This document shows, piece by piece, positions 1 through 12,440 of a DNA stretch of 64,000 nt. The DNA comes from Dendrocalamus latiflorus (lineage: Eukaryota > Streptophyta > Magnoliopsida > Poales > Poaceae): assembly GCA_017311315.1 (NCBI GenBank), contig CM029644.1, positions 28,973,606 through 29,037,605 of the forward strand, read 5' to 3'. The notes beneath the pieces are model-generated. The model worked only from the letters and a program-made list of their open reading frames with translations. It made no database searches and was not told the origin of the DNA. Each line of letters opens with the position of its first letter. Position 1 is the stretch's first letter. The translations under genes were made by a program, and so were the position numbers.

Positions 1-1406
1 TCCACGGAGGCGCGGCATTGATGTCCTTCTCCGTCGGGCTCACCCGCCTCGTCGTGGCGAGCCGGCCCGACACGGCGCGCGAGATCCTCGGCAGCCCCGC
101 GTTCGGTGACCGCCCCGTCAAGGACGCGGCGCGCCACCTTCTCTTTCACCGCGCCATGGGATTCGCTCCGTCCGGCGACGCCCACTGGCGCGCCCTCCGG
201 CGCCTCTCCGCCGCGCACCTCTTCGGCCCGCGTCGCGTGGCGGGCTCCGCGTCACACCGTGAAGCCATCGGCGCGAGCATGCTCGGCGACCTCGCCTCCC
301 TCATGGCCCGCCACGGCGAGGTCGGCCTCCGGCGCGTCCTGCACGCGGCGTCCCTCAACCACATCATGGCGACCGTCTTCGGCAAGCACTACGACGACTT
401 CGCGAGCCAAGAAGGCGCCCTGCTGGAAGAGATGGTGAGCGAAGGGTACGACCTTCTCGGGACTTTCAACTGGGCCGACCACCTGCCATTGCTCAAGTGG
501 CTCGACCTGCAGGGCGTGCGGCGCCGGTGCAACAGGTTAGTCCGAAAGGTAGAGGTGTTCGTAGGTAAGATCATACAGGAGCACAAGGAGAGGCGAGCCA
601 GTGGAGCCGTCGCGGATGAGTTCTTGGGCGACTTTGTCGATGTGCTCGTTGGCCTAGACGGAGAAGAGAAGATGTCAGATTCCGACATGATCGCTGTTCT
701 TTGGGTAAGAGTCATTATAAATGCTTGAAAAAAAGGTTCAGACTTTGTTTGATAGAACTTGATTTTATTGAAGAGCCGTGCGTTTGCTTCGATTTGATGT
801 GTTCAGGAGATGATCTTTAGAGGGACGGACACGGTGGCGATCTTGATGGAGTGGATCATGGCGAGGATGGTGCTGCACCCAGACATCCAGGCGAAGGCGC
901 GGGCGGAGCTGGACGCCGTCGTGGGCCTCGGCCGGGGCGTGAATGATGACGACATGGCCAGCCTCCCCTACATCCAGTGCATCGTCAAGGAGACGCTGCG
1001 CATGCACCCACCGGGCCCACTCCTCTCGTGGGCGCGCCTCGCCGTGCACGACGCGCACGTCGGTGGCCACCTCGTCCCTGCCGGCACCACGGCGATGGTG
1101 AACATGTGGGCCATCGCGCACGACGCCGCCGTGTGGCCCGAGCCGGAGGTGTTCCGACCGGAGCGCTTCCTGGAGGAGGACGTCAGCGTGCTCGGCAGCG
1201 ACCTCCGCCTGGCGCCGTTCGGCGCCGGCCGCCGCGTCTGCCCCGGCAAGATGCTCGCGCTCGCCACCTTCCACCTGTGGCTCGCGCAGCTGCTGCACCA
1301 GTTCGAGTGGACGCCGTCGGCCGGCGGCGTCGACCTGTCGGAGCGCCTCAACATGTCGCTGGAGATGGCGACGCCGCTGGTGTGCAAGGCCGTCGCTAGG
1401 GCCTGA
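1..1406 (+). CDS. CYP78A: CYP78A-family cytochrome P450, 3' part (partial at window edge)
   Basis: Plant microsomal monooxygenase. Known CYP78A members act on an unidentified, possibly fatty-acid-derived, substrate and promote organ, seed or leaf growth. Exons are <1..704 and 807..1406; the 102-bp intron has GT (705) and AG (806), and its phase-0 join reads VLW-EMIFRGTDT. Visible motifs: the oxygen-binding I-helix FRGTDTVA, K-helix ETLR, the PERF-region FRPERF, and the haem loop FGAGRRVCPGK with its ligand Cys. The phase-0 intron just before the EMIFRGTDT motif and that motif itself are typical of CYP78A. The N-terminal membrane anchor and about the first 100 residues lie outside the window. 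No frameshift or stop is seen. The coding part is very GC-rich, as usual for the 5' ends of grass genes. The subfamily member is not resolved: the N-terminal half looks closer to the CYP78A6/A9 type than to GIANT EMBRYO as I remember it. Confidence 0.93.
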
Positions 1407-4281
1407 GCTGAGCCGCCGCCGCCGCCATTTATGCGCTCTAGCTTTTGGGCTGCGTACTCAATTGCCTATTGTGTTGGCTAGCTATTGGAGACTTATTAGG
1501 GTATTAATTTGTGTGTTCACTTTCTATCATCTCCATGCATGGCTTTGTCTTCTTGAATTGGTGGCTCGGTTAGCCAATGAAGGAAGCTAGCTATGGGTTA
1601 GATGCTAAGCGAGGCATGCATGCTGTCTTAACAAGGTTTGATGCTACTACATTTGTGCATGCATGCCTCAGCCATTAGGTTTACGGTAATTGTGGTGGTT
1701 ATCTATCTTTGGGACCAGGACGAGTTCCTGGTGGTGAGAGTGTGGGTGTGCGCCTTGTTCGAAGAAAAAAAAATGTTATGTTTGTTTTTGTCAATTGTTA
1801 TGTCGTCCAGGCTCCGGCGTCAGTGAAATCATGAGATTTTAATTGGTGAAAATTTGCTCCGTCCTGTATATTTCTTGACTCCTGGTTGATTAATTAATGT
1901 GGTTGTTGCGATCTGTGGTACGTTACGGGAAAATAAGGTTTACGTCACCTCTGTTAATATTAGCTTTTAGTTTATCAATAGTTTTGCAGAGAAAGATACT
2001 TATGTGTGATTTTGTTCTATATAAATAAAATCACTATAGTGTGTATTACAATCGACTAGTAGATACATTCTTGAGAAGATATCCTGTTTGAAAGTTAGGT
2101 ACTATAGAAAAGTTATTTACTATAGAAAAATAGGTTTTAGAAATCAATACGGACATGGCCTTAGACTCTTGCTTGGACACGTTTCAAATCATGATATGTG
2201 GTCATGCAAAGAGGCGGTTGATTTATTTTGCCATGTGTCATGAGATTTTCTCTCTCTTTTGCATGCAGTGATGAATTTGTGTGTGCCTAACAAACTAGAA
2301 CTCTTATGGACCAAGCATCAAAGGAGGCTTGTATTCCTCTGTGTTATGCAGCCAACTCCTGGCTCATGCATGATAGGAACACAAAACTGACTGGAGCACC
2401 ATAACTCGTGACTCATGGCTCATGCATGTATTATGCTGCAGTTTATCAGTTATGAACAGCTTATGAATGCTGTTCCATTAGTTTGTTGCATGCATTAAAT
2501 TTCGCTATGGATCACTTTTGATCCTATAATTGTCTTCAGATATTAGTATGCATGCACCATGCACGCTTGATTAATTAGGTTGCAATAGCCATGAAGATAT
2601 CTGAATCTGATCAATCTGTTTGTATCAAGTTGGGTACCCTTAGAACTGCATTTGATGCTGATTTGCATTATGACTCGGTTCTTTCGTGATCTGAATCTAG
2701 AGTCAATGCATGCACTTGCACACGCCTATCGGTACTCGGGTAGTGCTCAGAGCATCAGATTCAGACAAGAATCACCATTTGGCCCAATGCTGCCTTATTT
2801 CATATCATCCTTGTGTGGCCAACAAAGATCTGCGAGTGCAGATCTATAGTTACACGTTGTTCGTGCAGAACAACGATGGCCATCGCCTCAAATCAAGAAG
2901 ATCTGATCAATTCGCTCTCCGGTATCACAAACAAGATCTACTACTATGCCATAGTACAAGAGATTTGATCAGGAAGACTTGATGGAAATTTGTAGGTGCA
3001 GCTCAAACTTGTGCCTTGAGGTAGTCGTCTTGCAATGAATTTTCATGGGCATGGACTCATGTCTCGTGCTGGTTATCAGTGTGCAGGGAGCATAGTAACA
3101 AACTGTGACACTGAGAACAACCACTGACTTGGGTACCGTACTAGTAGTTCTCGTACAGGCCATTAGTCTGTCATTATGAGCCAGGCATCTGGATGCTGTA
3201 TAGCAGGTACAAGTGACAGTCTGACAGAGAAGTCTTGAGGCTGCAGCTAGCAGTCAAGATTCTGGAAGATGAGCTCTGGGTCTTGTCAAACTAAAGTAGT
3301 TCTTCCCTGATTTTCTTTTCTTCTGTTCCTAAACTATATCAACTTAGCATCCTCGTGAATAGTGAAATGCAATAATCTGATATGGCATCTCCTCCTTAAA
3401 GTGTGCTCACCACACCAAATGGTCGAAGAATTCAGAAGCCGGGACACAAATGATATCATTCCGGGGCCCCTTACCTTCCTCTCTCTCTTTCTTCTGAAAA
3501 CCCAAATCTGACAGAGAATATTTGTGACTGGATAGGAAGGTTGCAGCCTTGAACCCTTTTCCACAAATGGAAAGAAGCTGTGTGCTATGCTCACAAGGAT
3601 ATTCCTGATCAGGAGCAACTTTCACTTTTACAGTTTTGTTTGATGCCCATTCTCTGATGTACAATCATACACTATACATTCAGAAATTAATTAGACTTAG
3701 AAGCAGAGGCAAGTGTGTTGGGGGGGGGGGGGGCATCATCTTCAGGTGTGGGTTGAGACAAGAATGATGGCAAAGATCTCACATATTCCTGCTCGTGCCG
3801 ATCATGTTCTGGATCAGTCTACTCTCAAAGAAAGCCCGAGTTTTCTGTCAGGGAGTTAGGCGGCCAATGCTGGCCCAAGCCCAACTACTCTCCCTGGAAA
3901 AGAAGCAAAGCTTGGCCCAACTAGCGCGACGGGTTGGTGGTAGTAGCCAGTAACCACTCGCCCTCCGCGGCACGCCGTCCACGTGCGAAACCCACCGGGT
4001 AGAATTTCGAAGGAAAGATAACATTTTTGCCGGTGCACTTTCGCTGCTCGGATAGTAAAGAGTGGTTTGTGCATCTCCAATTGCCAGCACCTGAAATGCG
4101 CCGGGCAGAAAGAGAGAGACATTTGTCGTCCCTGATCGATGCGATGCTGCCGTGGAATTGGCAACTTCAACTTTAATGAGATGTCTGCCTGGTTGTAATC
4201 CTCACGTTGGGTGTCAGTATTTGGTTACAGCTGAAGCAGGTCGGGCAGGATACACACAGCTGAAGGAAAATACGGAATTAA
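1407..4281. other. CYP78A 3' flank, intergenic
   Basis: This stretch holds the 3'UTR and flank of the P450 gene. At 1925-2165 lies a degenerate copy of the MITE family seen at 56703-56919; shared text includes the run GTTTGAAAGTTAGGTACT. A homopolymer G run of about 15 bases sits near 3720. No further gene is recognisable; short open frames here have no family features. Confidence 0.5.
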
Positions 4282-4763
4282 GGGCGCGTTTGGATGCATG
4301 AACAAGGTGGTATTTGGATCGGATAGTTTGGTATATGTCCTCGTTCCAACGTTTGGTTGGACGAATGGAAGATCTTATATGGGATGAGCTAGTTCAAGTT
4401 GAGGAAATATTTCATAGAGATCCTGGACCAACTTATTCGACAAAATCAGCCGAATCACGTGGTACAGGGATGAGTTCGTCCACTGGTGTCCACTGCTGGC
4501 GAAGAATGTGTGTGCGGCCAGGAAGAGAAGATACGGAAAAAAAGAGAAAAAGAAAAGAAGGAAAGAAAATAAATGGGAGGAAAGAATGGGAAAATTGAAA
4601 AATAATGTTAAAATTTGGTGGTAATGACACCACCACCAAGAGATGAGGTTACGAGAATCAATCCCATCCCTCTAACCATGGACCAACTTAAACCATTTTA
4701 TACCGTTCTATACTACCAAATCAAACACAACCTCATACAATCCCATATAACCAACTAAACACC
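4282..4763. mobile_element. Tourist-like MITE, about 480 bp
   Basis: The left end GGGCGCGTTTGG and right end CCAACTAAACACC form an imperfect terminal inverted repeat. Both sides are flanked by TTAA, consistent with the 3-bp TWA duplication of PIF/Harbinger elements. The interior is non-coding. This resembles a repeat common in grass genomes. Confidence 0.6.
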
Positions 4764-6075
4764 TTAAGTGAACCTTACGTGAACAATTAGATTGAGGACC
4801 ATCCCACTCAGCTTGTACCGCTTAATCCTCCTTGCCTTATGGCCCAAAGACAACAGGTCATCTACAGCCCAACATCGATGGGCCGACATGTGGAGCACGT
4901 TGCTGAGGTTTTATCTCTATGGATGGCTCCCTCTTGATTGTTAGGCATGCTCTGCCACTGTAGACTACTGTTGCTAGTGCACTGCTACTTCGTTTCAGAA
5001 AACTTACATTTTTGTTTATTTATATAGGACTAATGGCGAAGATCAAAGATAGACGAATGATCTTTGTCTTATTTTCAACTTATACAAAGTCAACTCCTTT
5101 AGCTACTTCATTCAATTAGCTATGAGAAACTAATAAGATCAAATGCACTACAGAAACAAGCACAGAACAGAAACCAACAAGCTAAGAAAATCAAAGAAAC
5201 AACAAACGGGCCATCAAGTGGTTGGCCTGACCGTAGGCAACACATCGGTCTAACCGGGCCTGGATTGTCTGACCGCTCGGGTTATAGCAATCTGATTGCT
5301 CGTTGTTCTAGAATAGGAAAACAACATACGACCAAGAACTCAAATAGGTCTAATTTCTAATATACTCAACCAAAAAACTTGAAACTTGAAATGTAGTTTC
5401 CTCATGGTCCTATGAACCCATTGTATCAATGGATCGATAAGCTACTCAACAAAGTTTTGACATTTGCCTAAAATAAGATAGATTACATCAAAACCGGGTC
5501 AAAGAGGAAGATGATGATTGAAAGGAGCTCGTGGAAGGAATCAAGCTAAGATAACTAAAGATGATTTTCCACATGTTCTAGCATCCTCAATCATAGCAAA
5601 AATCAAGCTAAAAGTCATTAAGAGCAAAACCCCAAAATCATCATTTCTTTTACTAAAACTAGGCAAAGCAAAAAACTTACAAAGAACAAAAATCTACATG
5701 GATGAGATTTGGTCCCCAAGAGATATTTTCATCGCTTACACATTCTTGGCGCAAAGCAAGAGCAAGAGAGGATAAAGAAATGAAAAAAAGGCAAATCAAG
5801 ATTCCATCACTTGAGCAAAGAGCAGAAAGACTCGGACGAATTTTAGATATCTATTGATATTTGGAGATGAATGGTTATAGCCACTCACAAGTCTAAGAAT
5901 GATAAAAAAAACTCAAGCACAAGAACCACAACTCATCTCTCAAGAGTTTTCTTCAAGAACCCTAATCTCCTCTAAAGGCTTAGCCAAAACTCTCTAAAGC
6001 TTAGCACTTAAGCTAACACCTCTCCCTCCTTATATATGGAGACTCACAAGAAACCATAACCAGCATATCTACATA
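4764..6075. repeat. Retroelement-like non-coding DNA
   Basis: The stretch near 5085-5210 is similar to 53265-53400 (shared words such as AGAAACCAACAAGC). Both continue into motifs of the type GGTCTGACCG that recur at 14.2-14.6 kb and 38.7-38.9 kb. I see no coding domain. Probably decayed LTR-retrotransposon DNA. Confidence 0.4.
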
Positions 6076-7640
6076 GTGTAAGATTGAGGAGGCTGACTAG
6101 AGGGGGTGAATATGTGGCCTAAAAATTTTCTTTTTTTGCAATTATTATCAAATAATGTTTGTCTAAACTAAGTATATAATGCGGAAACTTAAATTGAATT
6201 GGTTTAGCACAAACAATACCTAAAACAATTATGTTTACCTAAGTGCACCAACAAATTAAGACTATGACAAAGTTTACAATCCTAAGAAGACAAACAATTA
6301 ATTTAATTCTATGAATGTAAATTGCTTAAATGTAAATTGAGTACAAGAAAATAAACTACAAATGACACGGTTACTTTTTACCGTGGTGTTCGGAGACTTG
6401 TCGGTCTCCCCTAATCCACGTTGAGGTAAGCCCAAATAAATTGGACCAACTCCACGAATTAGCCTTCCACCTCAAATCCACTAGTAGTAGCTCTTTCTTG
6501 CTCCGGGTAGGTGAACTCCAATCTTCATAATTCGTCGGGCCTTCTCACAACCTTCTTTTAGAAGATCACCACGCATGGCGCCTCTAACACCGTCTAGCAG
6601 TCGGTAAACTCTAAGAGTAATAATTTAAGCTCCCTCGCTTGACTCTCACCATATGCAACAAATGCACAAACTCAAGTGGATACTCAATCCATCTCTAGAT
6701 GCAACACATGCAATTTAGGGTCTTCCTTCTTACTCACAAGGTGCAACACATGCACAATTGAGATGAGGACATCACACTAGCTCAGAGGAGTGAAATAGAA
6801 TGCCAAAAGTCTTATCCCAACTGGCCATAAGGAGGTATATATACCCCACAAAAACTAGCCGTGGAAGCCAAACAACTGAGAAAATAATATTTTCGAAAGT
6901 ACCATAGACAAAGGTCCAATATTCTGCTCCCATTCGCAATGGTTAGAAAACTAGCCATTATCAGCAAATTTCGATAGTTCCGATGGCTAAAGTCTGGTAC
7001 TGCCGATCATCGGAAGTACCGCACCACACAAGCGGAATTACTGATTTCCTCGGGGATGAGAAGACTCCACGAACATGTCTCTCTGGAAAAACATACCGCT
7101 ACACAAGCCAGTCATTCCACAAATTGAAAGTACCGCTTACACAGAGCTGGTAGTATCGCTCGCTGGTAGGACGCTCACACAGAGCCCAAACTTCTGATCG
7201 TCGACTACCCTGCTCCTCGACCACGTCGAATGATTTTACCACTCAGGTCTCTGACCACGTTGTTTGGTTCAACCATACAGGTCTCTGACCACACTGTCCG
7301 GATTGACCACACAGGTCTCCGACTATGCTGATATCTGACCACGCTGGTCTCTGACCATGTTGTCCGGTTTGACCATACTGATCTCCAACCATGTCAACTA
7401 TGTCAATTTTCGACCACGTTAATCTTCGATCACACAGATCTCCAATCACCACGTCGATCTTCGACCACGTTGTATCAATCACGTTAGTTCGACCATATTG
7501 GTTCCAACCACACAAGTCTTGATCACTTCATGCAACTATACATTTAGTTCACATATAGATCGCTTCATGTTGAGGCGTAGCTGGTAGTTTGGATCATGTG
7601 TTTAGTCTAAAGTCATCAACTAGAAGGAAGTCTGGATTAG
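6076..7640 (+). mobile_element. Retroelement-like block, copy 1 (inverted mate at 14220-15672)
   Basis: It begins TGTAAGATTGAGGAGGCTGA and stays similar for several hundred bases to the reverse complement of 15672 downward. Shared stretches include CCTAATCCACGTTGAGGTAA and AGAAGATCACC. The TG start is LTR-like. No open reading frame of note, so this looks like a non-autonomous or decayed copy. The distal boundary is uncertain. Confidence 0.45.
7195..7520. repeat. Degenerate tandem repeat (GACCACGTTG / CAGGTCTC type)
   Basis: About ten imperfect units alternate short words such as TGACCAC and CAGGTCTC or GGTCTC across 325 bp. Units have drifted in length and sequence. The minus-strand open frame here is a by-product of the repeat (WSKID, GQ and similar). 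Confidence 0.6.
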
Positions 7641-8340
7641 GGGAGAGATTGTTAGGAAATAATACTTGCCAAGTAATAGGGTGTTAGACTCCTGATGTAG
7701 TCGGCATCGGATCAAAATTGGTTAGTTTATTTTCTTTTGTTTGGCTTTTCTTATTTAAGTTATTATATAGATATATCTATGCATGTACTATAAATACTAA
7801 TATGAAGGTTGGGATGAAGAGGAGAATAAGAGAATAGAGAAAAGAAAGCTCTGACCAGTTAGTTGCAGCCAAGCACTAAAATTCTTGTGCGCACGTTCTT
7901 ATTCTCGTCCATGAGTACAATGTGTAAGTCTTCTCCTAGGTCTGGACTAGGGGTACAAATGGAGTGGATAATTTTCGTCTGACCGACCAAAGGTTCACGG
8001 AGCGAATACGAAATGGGTAAATAGGTATCCGACACTATCCATATCCAACTCTGACTATGAGGAAAAATATAGAATATGATACGTGATAAATGATATCCGT
8101 CCATATATCCGTATGTCAAATGATATAAGTAAGTCTGTTGTGCTTCAATTAGTAACAAGATAACATATAGTAGGATTGTTACATCTAAACATGCAGGGAA
8201 TACTAAGTGTTTTTTATTCGACATCTCAGCGATTAGTCACTCTATGTTCACTCTGATTGTATTCCACTGTCCAATGTCTTATGTAAAGAAGTAGATAATT
8301 TCGTTCGATCAACTATTCAAAGGCTTATAAAATGAATACG
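7641..8340. other. Possible LTR fragment and unassigned DNA
   Basis: A purine-rich GGGGAGAG followed by TTGTTAGGAAATAAT near 7640-7660 resembles a polypurine tract next to a 3' LTR of a Copia-type element, with LTR-like text to about 7860. No partner LTR was found. The remainder shows nothing recognisable. Confidence 0.3.
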
Positions 8341-8561
8341 GAATACGAAAATAGGTATCTAGGGATGTAGGAGCTGCAGGTTCTTTAGGATGTTATTTGC
8401 CTCTTGATGATTGATTTCTGGATTTACTGATGAAAGATAATTAATTGCATTGCTTACAGACGAAAAGTCATCTTTATTTCTACTCTGTTGACATATATCT
8501 CTACTAATAATATTTGATGAAAGTTTGGAGTTATCATTGCAACGCACGGGCATCTTACTAG
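8341..8561 (+). mobile_element. Helitron-like 3' terminus
   Basis: The segment GCAACGCACGGGCATCTTACTAG ends in CTAG at 8558-8561 and is followed by T. This resembles Helitron 3' ends common in rice (a CTRR terminus after a GC-rich near-hairpin). The matching 5' TC end was not located, so only the terminus is called; the start given is arbitrary. Confidence 0.4.
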
Positions 8562-9476
8562 TATACATAAAATGGTACATTTACCTAATTGGGCTATGAA
8601 GTCAAGAAATTGCATTCCCATCTAGGTGAGAATGAAGTTTTGGAAAATGAGGATTTTGGCAAGAACTAAAAAGCAGGTAATATTGCTTGAGTAGGATTGG
8701 TCAACTTGGCTGAAAGTTAATTAACAGTAGATTTGTCATGGATTCCCAATAATTGATGAATGAGTTGAACTGATAGAAATTGAGGTGCCCTTTTTCGATT
8801 AGGATGGATTACCTGTTCCTTTAGTGGATTGAAGCAGTTGCACTCCTATGCAGTTTCGGAGATATGCTTTGCACATTCAAAATGCTCTGGTAGATGTATT
8901 CAAGTCTGCAATAGGAGTCCAATGCTATCACACCTCTTCCTTCAAAAGGCTAGTACACATTGGAATTGTTTTATTCCTTTTCTTTTCCTGCATTCCAGCC
9001 CGCTTCAGCACAGTATCATGGCACCACTCTGGCTACATTGTTACAGTTTAGTTTGCTTGACGTGTGGTTTTAGTTCAATTTATGGACCTTGCAATGTGAA
9101 ATTAAATTAGCTGCTTGCTCATCAGTAGGTCCACACTGTAAAATACGTATTCAGATATCCATATTATCTCATTCTCTGTTGCCAAGGTCACACCAACACA
9201 TCATGTTGATGTTCTGACACATATCGAACAAGAAATCTCCGATTACTTATTTGTTCAGCAAAGGCTGGGGAGCATTTCTACTGCACCCCCTCTGTTTCGT
9301 GCACCCCTGAGCACTCTAAAAAAATATCAAAAAATGTATTTAGAAGTTGAAGGATTTCTCACCCATTTGCAAATCTGCAGCGAAAACTGATAAATAAACG
9401 ACAAAATTCACATTGATCCTGAATTCGTCTCCTTTTTGTCCCTACTAGAATAGTTTGCTGTCTGTTGAGACTAGAG

Positions 9477-9854
9477 CAAGGATCAAAAACCCGGTACTGG
9501 CCTAAATCCTGACGGGAGGCTGGTATCGGTTCCCGACCGGTAACCGGAAAAATCGGGGAAAACCCAGTCAAATTTCAAGTTTTAAATTTTGAATGAAACG
9601 GTAACCGGAAAAACCGGCCGGTTACTACCAAAAAAAGGGGAAACCCGCTAAAAACCGGGGAAAACATTAAAAAAATTGAATTTGGGATGTTTCGAAGCTT
9701 ATTTAGCTCATACAATAGGTAATCTAGCACAAAAAAGTCTAAACCGGCGGTCACAAAAGACTCAAATATAAATGCACTTAGAAAAAAACCGGCCGATTTT
9801 TTATTTCCCGGTACCCACCGGGAAATTCGGTTACCGGCGGTTTGGCGAACCTTG
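9477..9854. mobile_element. hAT-type MITE, 378 bp, with 8-bp target duplication
   Basis: The ends are CAAGGATCAAAAACC and, inverted, CAAGGTTCGCCAAACC. They are bounded by a perfect 8-bp direct repeat GACTAGAG at 9469-9476 and 9855-9862. An 8-bp duplication with CA-starting termini is diagnostic of hAT elements. The interior is rich in ACCGG/CCGGT words and does not code. Confidence 0.85.
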
Positions 9855-9862
9855 GACTAGAG

Positions 9863-11133
9863 AGTCTTATTGGGTGCTGAATGTTATGTTTTAAGCATGT
9901 AAATGAAAGTTTCATTTAAGGAAGTGCATTTGTATATGTTCTACATATGCGTAGTTATGTTATTTTATTGTCTGGATTTGGAGAATTACAAAATGACCTA
10001 TCTGTATTGTGTTGTATTGTATAGTTACTAAATTACTATAGTATCATGATTCATGAGCTTGCCCTTGCAAACCTGGTTTCTCACCGTCCAGGCTAGTGCT
10101 TCTCACTCACTGAGTCATCATCCCAAGTTCCTGCTGTGGAGTCATGTAACATCTTGCTTGTCCATGTACTCCATGCAGGAACTCTTTGATGTTGAACATA
10201 ATTCTCATGTTTACCAAGTTGCAAGGGCTTGAATTATATGCATGCGTATGTTTGATGTAAGCAGCATCACTGTAGGCGCACTTGCAATTGAAATGACAAG
10301 ATAAGTGGGTGTCATACTATACAGTAATGCCTGGCGTGTTTTCCTCAGGGCAACTGTGCCTATAATTTCATATGTTTCTCTAGAACTATTTGTACATGAT
10401 ACCCTGTTTCGACTTCTCTTGCAATAGTTCTCCCCACATGTGTACATCCTGTACACACTGGATGTACTGGTACTCTCTCAAGACCATCTAGGGATTTGCT
10501 GACTTTGATATATTTAGCTCTTTTACTTGTACGCAGTTTCGCATGCCGTATCGTCTCTTTTGTTCCAGTTTTAACTGATTTTATTACTCAATAGCAAAAC
10601 CTTGAAGCTTGGCACATTGAAATTAAAGAATTAAAGCTTGGTGTCTACATTGTTTCTTTTTATAACTGTGCTGCATCTTTCCTGCAAATATGTTACTAAT
10701 GTTTTTTTTTGGTATACACGTAGTTACATGACAGTCAGGTTGGAGCTTATGATTTCATCATTTTGACAACAGACACAGTCCACTTATAATTTGCAAGACC
10801 AGAAAATTGCTGTCCTTGGATTGTGGCCACCTTTGTGAGTGGCTAACGGACAGCAACATTTTTCTGATACGAGGGCTTCTCTTTTTTTTGATTGATGGAC
10901 TGCTGACTCCTTTGTGATGTTCTGTGCAACGGCTTCCATTTCGTTAGCACAAATAATGTACCATTTTATTTCTTTGTTTATTTGCCTCATTGGTGAGAGG
11001 AAGCATCTGGGTTCTGATGAAGCAATTGATTGCAGGCTTGCAGCTGAAAAGAGATCCTTTGAGGAATGTTTTGTGCAGCCTAGTTTTTCATGAAAATTTT
11101 TGGAACACTGCCCTATCATAATTCAGAAGTACT
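9863..11133. other. Intergenic DNA, nothing recognised
   Basis: AT-rich sequence without a coding domain, splice-consistent exon series or clear repeat ends. Confidence 0.4.
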
Positions 11134-11281
11134 AAATCGATCACCTCTCTCATAGTAATGTTTAACATCCTTCTGTTTCCAGTAAGTCTTTTTCTCCCCG
11201 GGTGGGAATGTGTATTCCAATAAGCTTAACGCATTAGCTTCGATAGAATGTCTCTTCACATTGAAAGCTGATATTGTGGGA
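11134..11281. repeat. Direct repeat, left copy (mate 12441-12595)
   Basis: About 150 bp, beginning AAATCGATC and containing TCTGTTTCCAGTAAGTC and AATAAGCTTAA. It is closely similar to 12441-12595. The two copies exactly bracket a nested MITE, so they look like a tandem duplication whose junction was hit by the insertion. Confidence 0.8.
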
Positions 11282-11288
11282 CTACTAA

Positions 11289-12440
11289 GGCCTTGTTTTT
11301 TTTTTCAACTTCTAAAAACTGTTTTTCGGTTTTTCTACAGTAAATAGTTTTTAAACGAGGTATTTTTTCAATATAGGGTCTACTAGTTAATTATAGTACA
11401 TACTTTACTGACTTCATTTATATTAGCAAAAACCGCACGTGAATTTATGTTACTCTCAATGTTCAAGAAGGCGCTAGGCGGGCGGCGAGGTGGGGCCTAG
11501 CGCCTAGGGGGCCTAGGCGGGGCCTAGGCGGGCGAATTAAAAATAAGGATAATAGATGAAAATAAACAATTGTGTATATATATTTGCCTAATATATATAT
11601 TTAAAGAGGTCTAGATTGAAAGAAATCTATTAAGAAAAAAGTTTATTCGTAATTTTTAAAAATTTGAGGACTAAATCACAAAAACAGAAAAACTTAACTC
11701 AACTTCCGACCGGACCCGACCCCTCCGCGGCGCCGCCTGACCCCGACCCGACCCGACCCCGTCGCCTGACCCGACCCCGCCGCCAAACCCTAACCCTAAC
11801 CCCTTCCCATTCCCACACCAACCCGCCACCTCCCTCCACGCGGCTCCCTCCACGCCGCCCCATCCCCCCCGCCGCCTCCCTCCGCGCCGCCCCATCCCCC
11901 CCGCCGCTCCCTCCGCGCCGCCCCGTCCCCCCCGCCGCTCCCTCCGCGCCGCCGCTCCATCCCCGCCGCCATTTCCGCGTCCCCCGCTCCGCGCGCCTCC
12001 CCCGCCACCTGATGTCTCCCTCACCGGCGGCCACGGGAGCGGCGGCGGCAGGATCTGGCGCGGGGAGTCCAGATCCGGCGGCGGCGGCGGGATCTGGCGC
12101 GGGGAGTCCGGCGAGTTGACTGCGGCGGCGACGGCCTCATGTACGGTAAGTCTTTTCCCCATCCCCGCAGCTCCCTCCGCGCCGCCCCATCCGCCGCGCC
12201 TAGGCCGCCTGCCCCCGCCTTGGACCGCCTTGGTCCCGCCTTGGACCGCCTCGCCGCCTAGCCACCCGACTAGGGGCCAAGGCCGGGCGGCACCCTGCCG
12301 CCCAGCGCCTATGCGGCGCCTAGGCGGCCGCCCATGCCGCCTTCTTGAACGCTGGTTACTCTGTAATCTCTCGTATAAACAGTCCAAAAACCACAAACCG
12401 CAGCCGAAAACCACAAACCGCAGCCAAAAAGAACAGGCCC
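11289..12440. mobile_element. MITE of the GGCCTGTT family, split by a nested hAT element
   Basis: The left half is 11289-11456 (starting GGCCTTGTTTT) and the right half 12363-12440 (ending AAAAAGAACAGGCCC). The inverted ends match the family at 14704, 18902 and 56703. It is interrupted at 11457-12354 by a hAT element that duplicated the host word GTTACTCT. It sits precisely between the two direct repeats. Confidence 0.7.
11457..12354. mobile_element. GC-rich non-autonomous hAT element, 898 bp
   Basis: The left end CAATGTTCAAGAAGGCG and the inverted right end CAGCGTTCAAGAAGGCG form the terminal repeats. An 8-bp target duplication GTTACTCT lies at 11449-11456 and 12355-12362. The sub-ends are rich in CTAGGCG words; the interior is extremely GC-rich. 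It contains a telo-box-like AAACCCTAACCCTAACCCC at 11785-11803 and, after a short open frame, a good splice donor (ACGGTAAGTC near 12143). This resembles a captured gene 5' end, but the source is not recognised. Long open frames on both strands here reflect base composition. Confidence 0.85.

Noticed and set aside
705..806. Break between the two P450 open frames as a frameshift or pseudogene
   Set aside because: Canonical GT and AG, a phase-0 join and an intact product show it is a normal CYP78A intron.
7243..7515. 90-codon minus frame with WSKID/GQ repeats as a repeat protein
   Set aside because: It is the translation of a degenerate DNA minisatellite with no start context.
11785..11803. 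Telomere-like AACCCTAACCCTAACCC as an interstitial telomere
   Set aside because: Fewer than three units and embedded in a hAT element; better seen as a telo-box-like motif.
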